Positions 1 to 7,771 of a stretch of DNA of 46,886 nucleotides are shown here, piece by piece (the stretch's first letter is position 1; every line of letters begins with the position of its first letter). The notes under the pieces were generated by a model, which saw only the letters and a list, made by a program, of their open reading frames with translations, ran no database searches and had not been told where the DNA came from. The stretch is from Butyrivibrio sp. Lineage in GTDB: Bacteria > Bacillota > Clostridia > Lachnospirales > Lachnospiraceae. Both the position numbers and the translations under genes were made by a program. Location of the stretch: positions 1-46,886 of the forward strand of contig SVGC01000026.1 in NCBI GenBank assembly GCA_015056495.1, read 5' to 3'.

Positions 1-60
1 AAATGTATCCACACATGTAAAAATATGAAGTGCAACCGTAAATCTGCTTGATATCTGCAT
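1..60 (-). CDS. Rrf2-family transcriptional regulator, first 20 codons only (cut by window edge)
   Basis: An ATG at 58-60 opens a frame running off the left edge. The visible residues begin MQISSRFTVALHIF, which is the typical start of Rrf2 winged-helix regulators (Met, then SxRFT and an Ala-His-Ile helix). A purine-rich TGGAGAG lies about nine bases upstream on the minus strand. Rrf2 proteins are small DNA-binding repressors, some with an iron-sulfur cluster and some sensing redox or electrophiles. The gene lies just downstream of the truncated SnoaL-like gene and may be cotranscribed with it. Only the N-terminus can be judged, so cluster cysteines cannot be checked. Confidence 0.6.
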   Translation of the reverse strand, partial: MQISSRFTVALHIFTCVDTF

Positions 61-128
61 TTTTAATCTCTCCATTTCATTTCGGTCGGCGCAGAACAAT
101 CGTACACTGGACGCTTTACGCCCTCCTA

Positions 129-707
129 TCACCATTTTACTTCGTGGCAGATGTAGTTGCAATGGTTACAGTCAAGACCTGAAAGACCATCTGCAATTGA
201 AGTATTATGCTGGATATATTTATCTCCATCGTAGTAAGAAGTGAGCTTGTCAGGATTCTCCCCACGAAGTACATCGCCTACAAATCCGGCAACAACCTTA
301 CGTGTCTCTTCCTTATCTACATCTTTCTTCTCAAGAGTTCCATCAATCTGAGTATGTCCTGAAGGATTAGGAGCTACCTTGTCTGCCAGATTATCCCAGT
401 GCTCTGCAATCTTACCGTCTGCATCGAATCTGAAAACATCGAATCCAACCTGCTCTCCTGCTCCTGCAAAATTATATACTGTCTGAAGGAAAACCTTATC
501 TCCATCCTCGAATGCACGAATGTTATTAACTGTTGTTTTTACAGGTGCCTGTGCAAGTCCTTCAACTGCTGCTACAAATGCATCTGCCCCTGTTCCAAAT
601 GCGAGGTTATGCTGAATATAACCTGGTGCAAGAAGTTCCTTTGCCTTTGCTGTGTCTCCTGATACGAATGTTCCGATGAGAGCTAATGCTTTTTCCTTAT
701 TTGTCAT
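129..707 (-). pseudogene. SnoaL-like (NTF2-fold) protein, probably C-terminally truncated
   Basis: Starting at the ATG at 705-707, which has an AAAGGAAAA ribosome site, the frame encodes about 192 residues beginning MTNKEKALALIG. It resembles the predicted SnoaL-like aldol-condensation proteins (NTF2-like fold). The first NTF2 half is complete, with YIQHN near residue 30 and an EHWDN motif near residue 104. A second half begins (KYIQHNTSIADGLSGL) and then breaks off into a Cys-rich tail (DCNHCNYICHEVKW) unlike the family. Family members usually carry on through a second EHWD motif, so the gene has probably lost roughly 50-60 residues by deletion or frameshift. In-frame codons continue upstream to 833, but that stretch overlaps a strong promoter. 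Substrate unknown. Confidence 0.6.
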
Positions 708-804
708 GATTATTTTCCTTTCCGGGCTCTGCCCTGCGAGGTAATTATCCTCGATTGTTAAAAAGTCCGCTGATGTAACCGTTGCGGTTTCATCTGATAT
801 TACA

Positions 805-833
805 AATATATCATCTCTGAGATGTAATGTCAA
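805..833 (-). promoter_or_regulatory. Sigma-A-type promoter with operator-like dyads for the SnoaL-like gene
   Basis: On the minus strand TTGACA (828-833) and TATATT (805-810) are separated by 17 bases. The spacer contains the perfect dyad CATCTC-A-GAGATG, and a looser dyad TGTAA...TTACA overlaps the -35 box. Dyads at this place are typical of repressor operators. The Rrf2 regulator encoded downstream is an obvious candidate binder, but that is inference. Confidence 0.6.
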
Positions 834-855
834 TAGTTACATCAAAATAATTTTT

Positions 856-894
856 AAAAAAATAGTGACTATAAATCTTTCGACTTATAGCCAC
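856..894 (-). terminator. Rho-independent terminator downstream of the mazE-like gene
   Basis: On the minus strand a 10-bp stem (885-894 pairing with 865-874, one G-T wobble) is followed by a run of seven T. It lies about 40 bases after the antitoxin stop codon and separates it from the SnoaL-like promoter. Confidence 0.7.
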
Positions 895-930
895 CGTTTT
901 TATATCAAAACACGCTTATTTTAAATTCAG

Positions 931-1173
931 TCATAAAATTTCTCTCCCCATCGGTTCACCCCAGTCAAAATCGCAAACCGTTATTTCTCCGTTATATTCT
1001 GCCAACCTTTCTTCAAAAGTTTTATGGACAAACTGCTTCTTTAGCACAATTGTGTCATCCTTTATTTCAATGTCCAGTACATCAGAGATTTTTAACTGCA
1101 TTTTATCAAGTATATCCTTTGGAATCCTTATACCCTGACTGTTTCCCCAAGATCTTATTGCTACTTGTTCCAT
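931..1173 (-). CDS. MazE/AbrB-type antitoxin, orphan
   Basis: An 80-residue protein with a SpoVT/AbrB-like swapped-hairpin DNA-binding domain at residues 1-47 (AIRSWGNSQGIRIPKDIL, then DVLDIEIKDDTIVLKK). Its acidic C-terminus ends CDFDWGEPMGREIL, which is typical of the toxin-binding tail of MazE antitoxins. The start has a GAGGAG site. The stop codon overlaps an ATG in an ATGA arrangement, as is usual when mazF follows. Here that second frame is only MTEFKISVF before a stop, and the terminator comes next, so no toxin is encoded. Known MazE proteins neutralise the MazF RNase and repress their own promoter. This one appears to be a solitary survivor or a regulator. Confidence 0.75.
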   Translation of the reverse strand: MEQVAIRSWGNSQGIRIPKDILDKMQLKISDVLDIEIKDDTIVLKKQFVHKTFEERLAEYNGEITVCDFDWGEPMGREIL

Positions 1174-1200
1174 GGAATCAACTCCTCATCATGTATATAC

Positions 1201-1228
1201 TTTATACATATAATTATATGTGTTTCAA
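1201..1228 (-). promoter_or_regulatory. Promoter of the mazE-like gene with a 14-bp palindromic operator
   Basis: On the minus strand TTGAAA (1223-1228) and TATAAA (1201-1206) are 16 bases apart. The spacer is almost filled by the perfect palindrome CATATAATTATATG (1207-1220). Antitoxins of this family autorepress through palindromes overlapping their promoter, so this is a good operator candidate. Confidence 0.55.
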
Positions 1229-1281
1229 CTTATCTTAACCTCTGCAAATCGCGATTCGCCTTATTCTATTAACTTTCCCCA

Positions 1282-1758
1282 TTATTCACATCTGCTAAGA
1301 GATGAACTGCCGCTGTATTTCTCTGAAAATTCTTCGTCGTTCCATGTCGCATAATACTCCAGAATATTTTCATCTCCCTCAGCAGACTTATAAGTATACT
1401 GTACACCATTTTCAGATTCAGCTTGGATTATATAACCGCCTTCTGCCATCTCCTCAAATTGCGAAATGCTATCAAAATATTCGGGAACAAAATTATTCTT
1501 TTCCATATGTCCATAGATGATCTCTGAATCACTGAACTGTACATAGTACTCCGGTTGCATTTCTCCATCAGCCTCATAACCTATAGATGCTGTTTGCCAT
1601 GTACCGGATATAACAGGCTCACTCTCATTTGAAGTTAAAGAAATTGATGTTGGTTCATCAGCTCCACCAATTATATCTGCGTCTTCATTCTTTGCTCCGC
1701 ATCCAACTGTTCCTATTGTCATTATTAGCATAAATGCTACAAATATTGTTTTCTTCAA
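1282..1758 (-). CDS. Small predicted lipoprotein with an IIGGADEPTSI motif
   Basis: A secreted lipoprotein of about 158 residues. The best start is a TTG at 1756-1758, preceded by GGAAAGGAA. It gives a textbook lipoprotein signal: two lysines, a hydrophobic core (TIFVAFMLIMTIG) and a lipobox ending VGC. The frame stays open to an ATG at 1851, but that ATG overlaps an extended -10 element (TGATATAAT, 1850-1858 on the complement) and has no ribosome site. After the lipidated cysteine comes DADIIGGADEPTSI, close to the IIGGADGPTSI motif of many small clostridial exported proteins. The remainder (about 45-150) looks like a compact beta-rich lipocalin-like or DUF domain that I do not recognise. 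Function unknown. Confidence 0.6.
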   Translation of the reverse strand: MKKTIFVAFMLIMTIGTVGCGAKNEDADIIGGADEPTSISLTSNESEPVISGTWQTASIGYEADGEMQPEYYVQFSDSEIIYGHMEKNNFVPEYFDSISQFEEMAEGGYIIQAESENGVQYTYKSAEGDENILEYYATWNDEEFSEKYSGSSSLSRCE

Positions 1759-1892
1759 TTTAACATATTCCTTTCCAGTGAAGTCACCATGCTTTAAAGC
1801 TGTCTCCATCAATTTGTTGATATCGGCTGCCTTAGTGAAATCTATTTTCATTATATCAAAATATTACTCTTTTTTTCTTTCCAGACATCTAT

Positions 1893-2324
1893 TTAATCGT
1901 GACAAAATAATTCAAACAGCATCTTTCTCATGCCTTTTATATCTAGAGGCTTTTTGTCAGTTTCATATGTAAAGATCAGATTTTTACCTGGGTATATTCC
2001 ACTGGCTCTATACAGATCCATTTTATCCATAGCACCTTTTGTAGCTGCATACCAGTCACCATCATGAATCGCCTGCTGAATCGTCACGTTCTCAACAGCT
2101 GTCTGAGCGGTGATGTCTCCAATATTGGATGTCTGTACTCTGATACCACTGTCACCCAAAAGCCTTTTTCTGTTATAATCACGCTCATTGCGAATAACAA
2201 TGCTAAGACTCTGCTCGTAACCATCAAGAATGCGATTGAACATACCATAGTTATCAAGAATAATCTCAACGCGCTTTTCAATATCAGCTCTGATGTAACG
2301 CTCCACAATATTTCTTCTAGCCAT
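1893..2324 (-). CDS. Chimeric ORF: phage-regulator-like N-terminus joined to the tail of a nuclease-like protein
   Basis: A protein of 143 residues with a GGAGG ribosome site. Residues 1-95 (start MARRNIVERYI, then RRIL-type helices and RLLGDSGIRVQTS) resemble small helical phage or ICE regulators. Residues 100-140 (YRASGIYPGKNLIFTYET) match the extreme C-terminus of the nuclease-like protein at 3663-4496 (YRRNGIFVGKNLILTFEE) residue for residue over about 30 positions. The ORF therefore looks like a fusion made by a deletion between two accessory genes. It is intact as a frame and could be expressed, but it is more likely a remnant. No catalytic residues are seen. Confidence 0.5.
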   Translation of the reverse strand: MARRNIVERYIRADIEKRVEIILDNYGMFNRILDGYEQSLSIVIRNERDYNRKRLLGDSGIRVQTSNIGDITAQTAVENVTIQQAIHDGDWYAATKGAMDKMDLYRASGIYPGKNLIFTYETDKKPLDIKGMRKMLFELFCHD

Positions 2325-2455
2325 CGTCTCCCTCCTTTGAAATGATGCTAAAACACTTGGAAATTTCCTAGAATCTTAAGACTCTTTAATCATAGAACAG
2401 CATATAATAGCTATCGAGATGCAATGCGCAAACACCGTTTGCATTATACGAACAT

Positions 2456-2477
2456 AAAAAAAGCCCCAACCAGGGCG
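2456..2477 (-). terminator. Rho-independent terminator downstream of the Abi_2 gene
   Basis: On the minus strand a GC-rich hairpin (GCCC-TGGTTG-GGGC) is followed by seven T, about 90 bases past the Abi_2 stop. The rest of 2325-2568 shows only a weak promoter-like TTGCGC/TATTAT pair for the chimeric ORF. Confidence 0.75.
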
Positions 2478-2568
2478 AGAAATATCTATATAACGAAAAA
2501 CAGAGCTAACATCACACAATGTGCAATGCCGCTCTGCAAAAGTCAAACTTTTTCTTTGTGATTATATT

Positions 2569-3513
2569 TTACTCATGGGCAAACCAACTGTCAACCACCA
2601 TTTTCAGAAAATCAAACGTGCTCTTGAGCATAGGATTATTCTTATAATAATCCTTATTCTTGTAGGCTCTGTCCATAACTTCATGAAGTCCTTTAGCTTC
2701 CTTAGTGTGAACACCACTGCTTGAGACAATCTCCTTTTGCATATATAGGAGCGTTACAATCTGTTGAACCCTATCATTACTCATGCGGTTCTTTCTAAAA
2801 TTGGTATTCATACCTTTTATATTCATCAATGCCTTAGTTACTCCAGCATTAGTGTCATGACTTGCTGTTCTGGCTTTTAAATCATTGAGAATACAGTTAC
2901 TATGAGCTGAAGCATTTCTGATTTCCTTGCAGGTCAAAAGCCGGTAGAAATTGTTCTTCATTTCTTTATCAGCAAACCTATCTGCGCAAAAACTGTATAA
3001 AGAAACAAGCCGTCCGAACGGAATTATTTCAAGGAATGCCCATATTGGATAGTTGCCATCATATTTACTGATGATATCTCCACAATATATATTGCCTCTG
3101 TTACGATTGATTTCACCTTCATATACTGATTTTTGCTGTTCGCTAAGCGAATCTATATAGTCCTGAACAATCTGATATCCATCCTCAGAAGCCTCTTCTA
3201 CCTTTCTAAGGATCTGCAACTTGGTATGATGTTCTATGTCCAATGCCATAGGAACAATCATGTATCTCAACTGCATATCTATTACAGCAATATCTACAAG
3301 ATACGCAAAATCAAGATCTATGTACTTACCTTTATTTTCACCATCATGGTGTTTTCCATAGTTTTTTCTATATGATGTAAGTTTAAAATAATTATTGTGC
3401 TTGATTAGATAATCTCTGGCACTATCTTCATCCATTATTTCAAATCTAACACCCTTATCCTTCAAATGCTGAATCTGCTCATCAACAGTCAGTATTGGTT
3501 TTACATTATCCAT
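2569..3513 (-). CDS. Abi_2 family abortive-infection protein (AbiD/AbiF-like, HEPN)
   Basis: A 314-residue helical protein that begins like Abi_2 proteins (KPILTVDEQIQHLKDKGV, then ARDYLIKHNNYFKLTSYR). It has the family's central segment (DIAVIDMQLRYMIVPMALDIEH) and the signature HEPN nuclease motif R-N-x-x-x-H within KEIRNASAHSN near residue 200. AbiD and AbiF are lactococcal phage-exclusion proteins, and the HEPN motif implies an RNase active site that would halt growth after infection. Length and domain order are normal. The start has an AAGGA site. It sits between the chimeric ORF and the nuclease-like gene, which suggests a small defence cluster. The triggering partner is unknown. Confidence 0.85.
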   Translation of the reverse strand: MDNVKPILTVDEQIQHLKDKGVRFEIMDEDSARDYLIKHNNYFKLTSYRKNYGKHHDGENKGKYIDLDFAYLVDIAVIDMQLRYMIVPMALDIEHHTKLQILRKVEEASEDGYQIVQDYIDSLSEQQKSVYEGEINRNRGNIYCGDIISKYDGNYPIWAFLEIIPFGRLVSLYSFCADRFADKEMKNNFYRLLTCKEIRNASAHSNCILNDLKARTASHDTNAGVTKALMNIKGMNTNFRKNRMSNDRVQQIVTLLYMQKEIVSSSGVHTKEAKGLHEVMDRAYKNKDYYKNNPMLKSTFDFLKMVVDSWFAHE

Positions 3514-3662
3514 ACGTATTCAATCCTTGCTATAACTTTCTGCTTTGTTTTATAGGGAACAACAACACGTCTCTGATTGCCGCAACTTTTGTTAGTAACA
3601 CCTCAAGCATATCTATTTAGTAACCTATAACTCCTTATAATTGTAACACTCAGAAAAAGCAT

Positions 3663-4496
3663 CTATATAATCTCCCTTATGCTCTTTTCAAATTCTCTTA
3701 TGTTGAACGGACATCCATCCTCTTCAAAAGTCAGGATGAGATTCTTCCCCACAAAAATTCCGTTTCTTCTATATTCCTCTATCTTGCGCAGATTCTTTTT
3801 CCGATATTTCTCATCATCCATCCTGCCAAGGTGCTCGTGATATATAACTTCTCTCGTCCTCTTGTTAAGTAATGTAAAATCAGGGTATTTGATGACACCG
3901 CTCTTGAGCCGCAGCTCGCACTCATATCTGTATGGAACTCCAATCTCAAAGTACATATCCGCAATCATCATCTCCGACTTGGATCGCACCATCTCATCAC
4001 GCCTAGTTGTATATATTTTTTCCTCTGGTTTATAAGTGCTGATGCGGAACTGTTCCTCACTCCATCTTCTGGCATACTCCTCATCACTTATCAAAAGTGG
4101 AGACACGAGAATTTTTCTTTCCTTCTTGAGACCGTCATATACCGCCTCTGGAGTAATAATTCCCTGATTATCTTCCTTTGTTTTTGGGAAGTTGGTGCCC
4201 GCACCTATAGCTCTTTTTACAATTTTTAGTTCTTCCTGCGCTACATCAATAATCTTTTTCAGATAATCCTTCTGCGCCAGCTCTTGTGCTATCTTGAAAT
4301 CGCTTTTTTTGATGTACTTCCCGTGAGTATCGGCAGAGTCAATAATCTTGTAATACTGCGGATTCCCTCTACAGTACGAGATCCGCAGCTTTCCCTCTGG
4401 CAATTTCTCAATCTTTTTATTTGCTATGGCTATACTCGCTTCCAGTTGCACCTTTCTTTTTTGTAATTCACCAATTATCTCATTATAATTTGTCAT
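3663..4496 (-). CDS. Predicted PD-(D/E)XK-fold nuclease
   Basis: Starting at the ATG at 4494-4496, which has an AGAGGAAA site, this is a protein of 277 residues. An N-terminal coiled-coil part (1-100, rich in Lys and Glu) is followed by a C-terminal part with the order of a PD-(D/E)XK nuclease. There is a conserved Glu in RSKSEMMIADMYFEIGVPY, then YECELRLKSG, then YPDFTLL (the PD), then REVIYHEHLGRMDD, where E-x-[H] replaces the usual E-x-K, and finally a GIFVGKNLILTFEE tail. Members of this type are common near phage-defence and mobile genes, and their targets are mostly unknown. An in-frame extension to 4616 crosses a duplicated 21-bp segment and is not taken as coding. It lies upstream of the Abi_2 gene on the same strand. 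Confidence 0.6.
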   Translation of the reverse strand: MTNYNEIIGELQKRKVQLEASIAIANKKIEKLPEGKLRISYCRGNPQYYKIIDSADTHGKYIKKSDFKIAQELAQKDYLKKIIDVAQEELKIVKRAIGAGTNFPKTKEDNQGIITPEAVYDGLKKERKILVSPLLISDEEYARRWSEEQFRISTYKPEEKIYTTRRDEMVRSKSEMMIADMYFEIGVPYRYECELRLKSGVIKYPDFTLLNKRTREVIYHEHLGRMDDEKYRKKNLRKIEEYRRNGIFVGKNLILTFEEDGCPFNIREFEKSIREII

Positions 4497-4566
4497 AGAT
4501 TTTCCTCTGTTATTATTTATCTTTATCTTTTTCATACACTCTCTTTTCATGCACCAGCCATCAGGC

Positions 4567-4608
4567 CTATGATCCGGTCCTATCACCCTATCATCTGGTC
4601 CTATCATC
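4567..4608. repeat. Two tandem 21-bp repeats
   Basis: The unit CTATGATCCGGTCCTATCAC plus one base (4567-4587) is repeated with three differences at 4588-4608. It lies between the nuclease start codon and the 75-bp array. Confidence 0.7.
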
Positions 4609-4613
4609 CATGC

Positions 4614-5000
4614 CATACGGATAAGTTCAATGCTATTCTTTATTCCTATCCGTACAACATAGCTATCTCTTGTTCCATGCTCTTCCCTTGTACGGATAAG
4701 ATTACAGACTATACGCCATCTTATCCGTATATTATGTGGTATAAGAGCTGTCTACTGACCGTTTGTACGGATAAGATGGCTCTTTAATAGCATTTTTATC
4801 CGTACTTCATCTTCCAAAAGAGCTTTTCCTGCGCCGTTTGTACGGGTAAGATGGCTCTTTACTGGCACTTTTATCCGTACTTCATCTTCCAAAAGAGCTT
4901 TTCCTGCGCCGTTTGTACGGGTAAGATGGCTCTTTACTAGCACTTTTATCCGTACTTCATCTGCCTAAAGAGCTTTTCCTGCGCCGTTTGTACGGATAAA
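4614..5000. repeat. 75-bp repeat array built from alternating inverted boxes
   Basis: The box GTACGGATAAG and its reverse complement TTATCCGTAC alternate through the region. Forward boxes start near 4616, 4690, 4765, 4840, 4915 and 4990. Reverse boxes start near 4647, 4721, 4796, 4871 and 4946. Spacings are 31 then about 44, so the period is 74-75 bp over five periods. From 4761 rightward the intervening DNA is nearly identical between units. To the left it has diverged while the boxes and spacing remain. Each box pair can form a hairpin. The array occupies the 5' flank of the nuclease gene. No cas gene is present and the spacers are not unique, so it is not a CRISPR. Confidence 0.85.
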
Positions 5001-5010
5001 ATAGCTCTTT

Positions 5011-5394
5011 ACCGTAAAGTAAATCCCGAAAAATAAGCCTCAATACGTAAATTCCTTAATGTAACCCCCAATAAGTTAATACCATAAAGGAAGTCATCAA
5101 AAAAATCCCTCTAAAAAGCAAAAATGGAATAGTAATCCGTGAATAGGACTCACTGATAGCGCATTCGCGCCGAAATTCAAAAGATTGCCACGCACCAAAT
5201 GCCGCGCCGTTATTGGGCTGCATTGATCAGGTGTGGTCAAAGTGTTGTCAAACAAAATAAATTATTGTCAAAATATTTGCTCTGGGACCCGCATAAACGC
5301 TGGATTCCAGAGCAATTAACATCTTCGATGTACTTAAATGTTCATTATAAAAAGTGGAGATAAAATCTTCCAAAACTCGCATGAATACTGGGTT
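5011..5394. other. Intergenic region downstream of lysS without a recognisable gene
   Basis: No convincing ORF or RNA gene is visible. A stem GCTCTGG...CCAGAGC spans about 5277-5315. Two related stretches occur about 92 bases apart (GACCCGCATAAACGCTGGAT near 5286 and AACTCGCATGAATACTGGGT near 5376), and TTGTCAAA occurs twice near 5233 and 5254. The stem may serve as the lysS terminator, although it lacks a T tract. Confidence 0.4.
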
Positions 5395-7002
5395 TTACTT
5401 ATCTAAAGATTTCAGCGTTGGAAAGAGCAGTACGTCTCTGATACCAGCACTATTTGTCAGCAGCATGCAGAGTCTGTCGATACCGTAGCCGATACCGCCT
5501 GTTGGTGGCATACCGATTTCAAGAGCATTGAGGAAGTCCTCATCTGTGTGCTCTGCTTCTTCGTCACCGGCTGCTGCGTTAGCATCCTGAGCAGCAAAAC
5601 GCTCACGCTGATCGATAGGATCGTTCAGCTCTGAGTATGCATTACACATCTCCCAAGTATTGATGAAGAGCTCGAAACGCTCAACCTTTTCAGGATCTGA
5701 AGGTTTCTTCTTAGTAAGAGGTGAGATTGCAAGTGGGTGATCCATGATAAATGTAGGCTGGATCAGCTTCTCTTCGCAGAACTCTTCAAAGAAGAGGTTT
5801 ATGATATCACCCTTAGTATGGCGATCCTCAAATTCTACGCCACGCTCTTTAGCGATAGCCTTAGCTTCTTCGTCTGTCTTAATTGTATCGAAGTCAATGC
5901 CTGTGTACTTCTTGATAGCATCGTTCATTGTAAGACGCTCAAATGGCTTACCAAGGTCGATGATGTTATCACCATAAGGAATCTGTGTTGTACCACATAC
6001 CTTTTCAGCAAGGTAACGGAACATAGACTCTGTAAGTTCCATCATTCCTTCATAGTCTGTATATGCCTGATAGAGCTCCATAAGTGTGAACTCTGGGTTA
6101 TGTCTTGTATCTGTACCTTCATTACGGAATACACGTCCGATCTCGAAGACTCTTTCCATACCACCCACGATCAGTCTCTTGAGGTAGAGCTCAAGGGAGA
6201 TACGAAGCTTTCTCTCTTCATCAAGAGCATTGTAGTGTGTAATGAATGGTCTTGCAGCTGCGCCACCTGCGTTCTCAACGAGCATAGGTGTCTCAACTTC
6301 CATGAAATCTCTTCCTGCAAGGAAGTTACGGATCTCACGGATGATTGCTGATCTCTTCTTGAATGTCTCTTTAACATCTTCATTCATGATGAGGTCAACG
6401 TAACGCTGTCTGTATCTGATCTCTGTATCTGTAAGGCCGTGGAACTTCTCTGGAAGTGGCTTCAGAGATTTGGCCAGAAGAATAAGCTCATATGCATGAA
6501 CAGATAATTCGCCAGTCTTGGTCTTGAATACAAAACCTTTGATACCAACGATATCACCAATATCCATCTTTTTGAAATCAGCATAAGCCTCATCACCAAG
6601 GTCATTACGTGATACATATACCTGAATACGGCCATCACGATCCTGGATATTAGCAAAAGAAGCTTTACCCATTACTCGCTTAGACATCATTCTACCAGCA
6701 ATAGATACAATCTTATCAGCTGGAATATCTTCTCTTGAAGGAGTGATAGTCTTGCCATCTTCTCCAACTTCAAGAACTGTCTCAAGCTTATCTGCATTAT
6801 CGCGGATTTCCTGAGTATGGTGTGTCTGATCATATTTTACAATCTGGAAAGGATCCTTACCTGCATCCTGTAATTCCTTAAGTTTATCTCTTCTTACCTG
6901 TAAAAGACGACCAAGCTCTGCTTCTGTCTGTGGCTTTTGTTCATTGTTCTGCTGATTATTCTCTGCCAACTTTGTTTCCTCCATATCAAGCCCCAAGGGC
7001 AT
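5395..7002 (-). CDS. lysS: Lysyl-tRNA synthetase, class II
   Basis: Charges tRNA-Lys with lysine in the cytoplasm. The protein is 535 residues (529 if the ATG at 6984 is used; neither start has a strong ribosome site, though GGGG precedes the second). It has a Gln/Glu-rich N-terminal extension, an anticodon-binding OB fold (about 95-190, IVSIAGRMMSKRVMGKASFANIQD) and the class II core: motif 1 (FMEVETPML), motif 2 (FEIGRVFRNEGTDTRHNPEFTLME) and motif 3 ending GIGYGIDRLCMLL. Length is slightly above the family norm because of the N- and C-terminal tails. It is last in the dusB-greA-lysS string, about 68 bases after greA, as in many Clostridia. Confidence 0.97.
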   Translation of the reverse strand: MPLGLDMEETKLAENNQQNNEQKPQTEAELGRLLQVRRDKLKELQDAGKDPFQIVKYDQTHHTQEIRDNADKLETVLEVGEDGKTITPSREDIPADKIVSIAGRMMSKRVMGKASFANIQDRDGRIQVYVSRNDLGDEAYADFKKMDIGDIVGIKGFVFKTKTGELSVHAYELILLAKSLKPLPEKFHGLTDTEIRYRQRYVDLIMNEDVKETFKKRSAIIREIRNFLAGRDFMEVETPMLVENAGGAAARPFITHYNALDEERKLRISLELYLKRLIVGGMERVFEIGRVFRNEGTDTRHNPEFTLMELYQAYTDYEGMMELTESMFRYLAEKVCGTTQIPYGDNIIDLGKPFERLTMNDAIKKYTGIDFDTIKTDEEAKAIAKERGVEFEDRHTKGDIINLFFEEFCEEKLIQPTFIMDHPLAISPLTKKKPSDPEKVERFELFINTWEMCNAYSELNDPIDQRERFAAQDANAAAGDEEAEHTDEDFLNALEIGMPPTGGIGYGIDRLCMLLTNSAGIRDVLLFPTLKSLDK

Positions 7003-7070
7003 ATAATAATATACCCGCTTCTTAGTAATAACTTTTCAATTATTTCCAATCCACGGGTTAGTTTCAACTA

Positions 7071-7550
7071 TTATGATCTCTGAATCTCAAGTACTTTATA
7101 CTTAAATACTCCAGCCTGTGTCTCAACTTCAACTGTCTGGCCTTTCTTAGCTCCGATAAGAGCTCTACCAACAGGTGACTCGTTTGAGATCTTTCCTTCA
7201 AGACTGTTTGCTTCTGTAGAACCAACAATCTTGTACTCTACATCTTCATCATAATCAAAATCGTGGATCTTAACTCTGCAGCCGATGTTGATCTTTTCAA
7301 GGTCTACATCTTCTTCAACTACTACTTCTGCATTCTTAAGAATCTTCTCAAGTTCTTCGATACGAGCTTCGATGTCTCTCTGCTCATCTTTAGCTGCATC
7401 GTACTCAGCGTTCTCTGAAAGGTCGCCCTGAGCTCTTGCTTCCTTGATCTTCTCTGCTACTTCCTTACGTCTTACAACCTTGAGGTTTTCAAGCTCATCC
7501 TCATAGCGTTTAAGTCCTTCGTAAGTTAAAATATTTTTCTTTTCTTCCAT
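7071..7550 (-). CDS. greA: Transcription elongation factor GreA
   Basis: A 159-residue factor that enters the RNA polymerase secondary channel and stimulates cleavage of backtracked transcripts. The N-terminal coiled coil (about 1-75) holds the characteristic [17 protein letters not shown] and the acidic tip [16 protein letters not shown]. The C-terminal FKBP-like domain ends [18 protein letters not shown]. Full length. A very strong promoter lies directly upstream, so greA-lysS can be transcribed independently of dusB. Confidence 0.98.
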   Translation of the reverse strand: MEEKKNILTYEGLKRYEDELENLKVVRRKEVAEKIKEARAQGDLSENAEYDAAKDEQRDIEARIEELEKILKNAEVVVEEDVDLEKINIGCRVKIHDFDYDEDVEYKIVGSTEANSLEGKISNESPVGRALIGAKKGQTVEVETQAGVFKYKVLEIQRS

Positions 7551-7644
7551 GTTCGTATCCCCTTCTTCATAGTATTCTTTTAATAAAACGGTACTACTTC
7601 TTTATATATAAGAATCAAATTTCAAGTTCCAATTTAACTTAAGT

Positions 7645-7673
7645 ATTATAACCATGATAGCGCATTGTGTCAA
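7645..7673 (-). promoter_or_regulatory. Consensus sigma-A promoter for greA-lysS
   Basis: On the minus strand TTGACA (7668-7673) and TATAAT (7645-7650) both match the consensus exactly, with a 17-base spacer. Transcription would begin near 7638, giving a leader of about 90 bases before greA. Confidence 0.85.
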
Positions 7674-7771
7674 CGGTATAGGAAACACCTTGAATTCACA
7701 GGCTTGCACCGACTTCCATTCTCACAAAATATATGCTCTTGCGACTTCAAATAACCTATTTGCAACAATCC

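Noticed and set aside
4497..4616. N-terminal extension of the nuclease-like protein
   Set aside because: The extra 40 residues translate a duplicated 21-bp segment, and a clear ribosome site precedes the internal ATG.
4752..4943. A repeat protein with 25-residue units (KSHLTRTNGAGKALLEDEVRIK)
   Set aside because: The frame exists only because the DNA repeat is 75 bp. The unit to the right has a TAG in the same frame, there is no ribosome site, and the DNA boxes rather than the codons are conserved in the diverged units.
4614..5000. CRISPR array
   Set aside because: Repeats alternate in orientation, spacers are near-identical copies in the right half, and no cas genes are nearby.
5737..6351. 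A 204-residue plus-strand ORF opposite lysS
   Set aside because: It lies wholly antisense to the conserved lysS coding sequence and has no recognisable domain, so it is a shadow frame.
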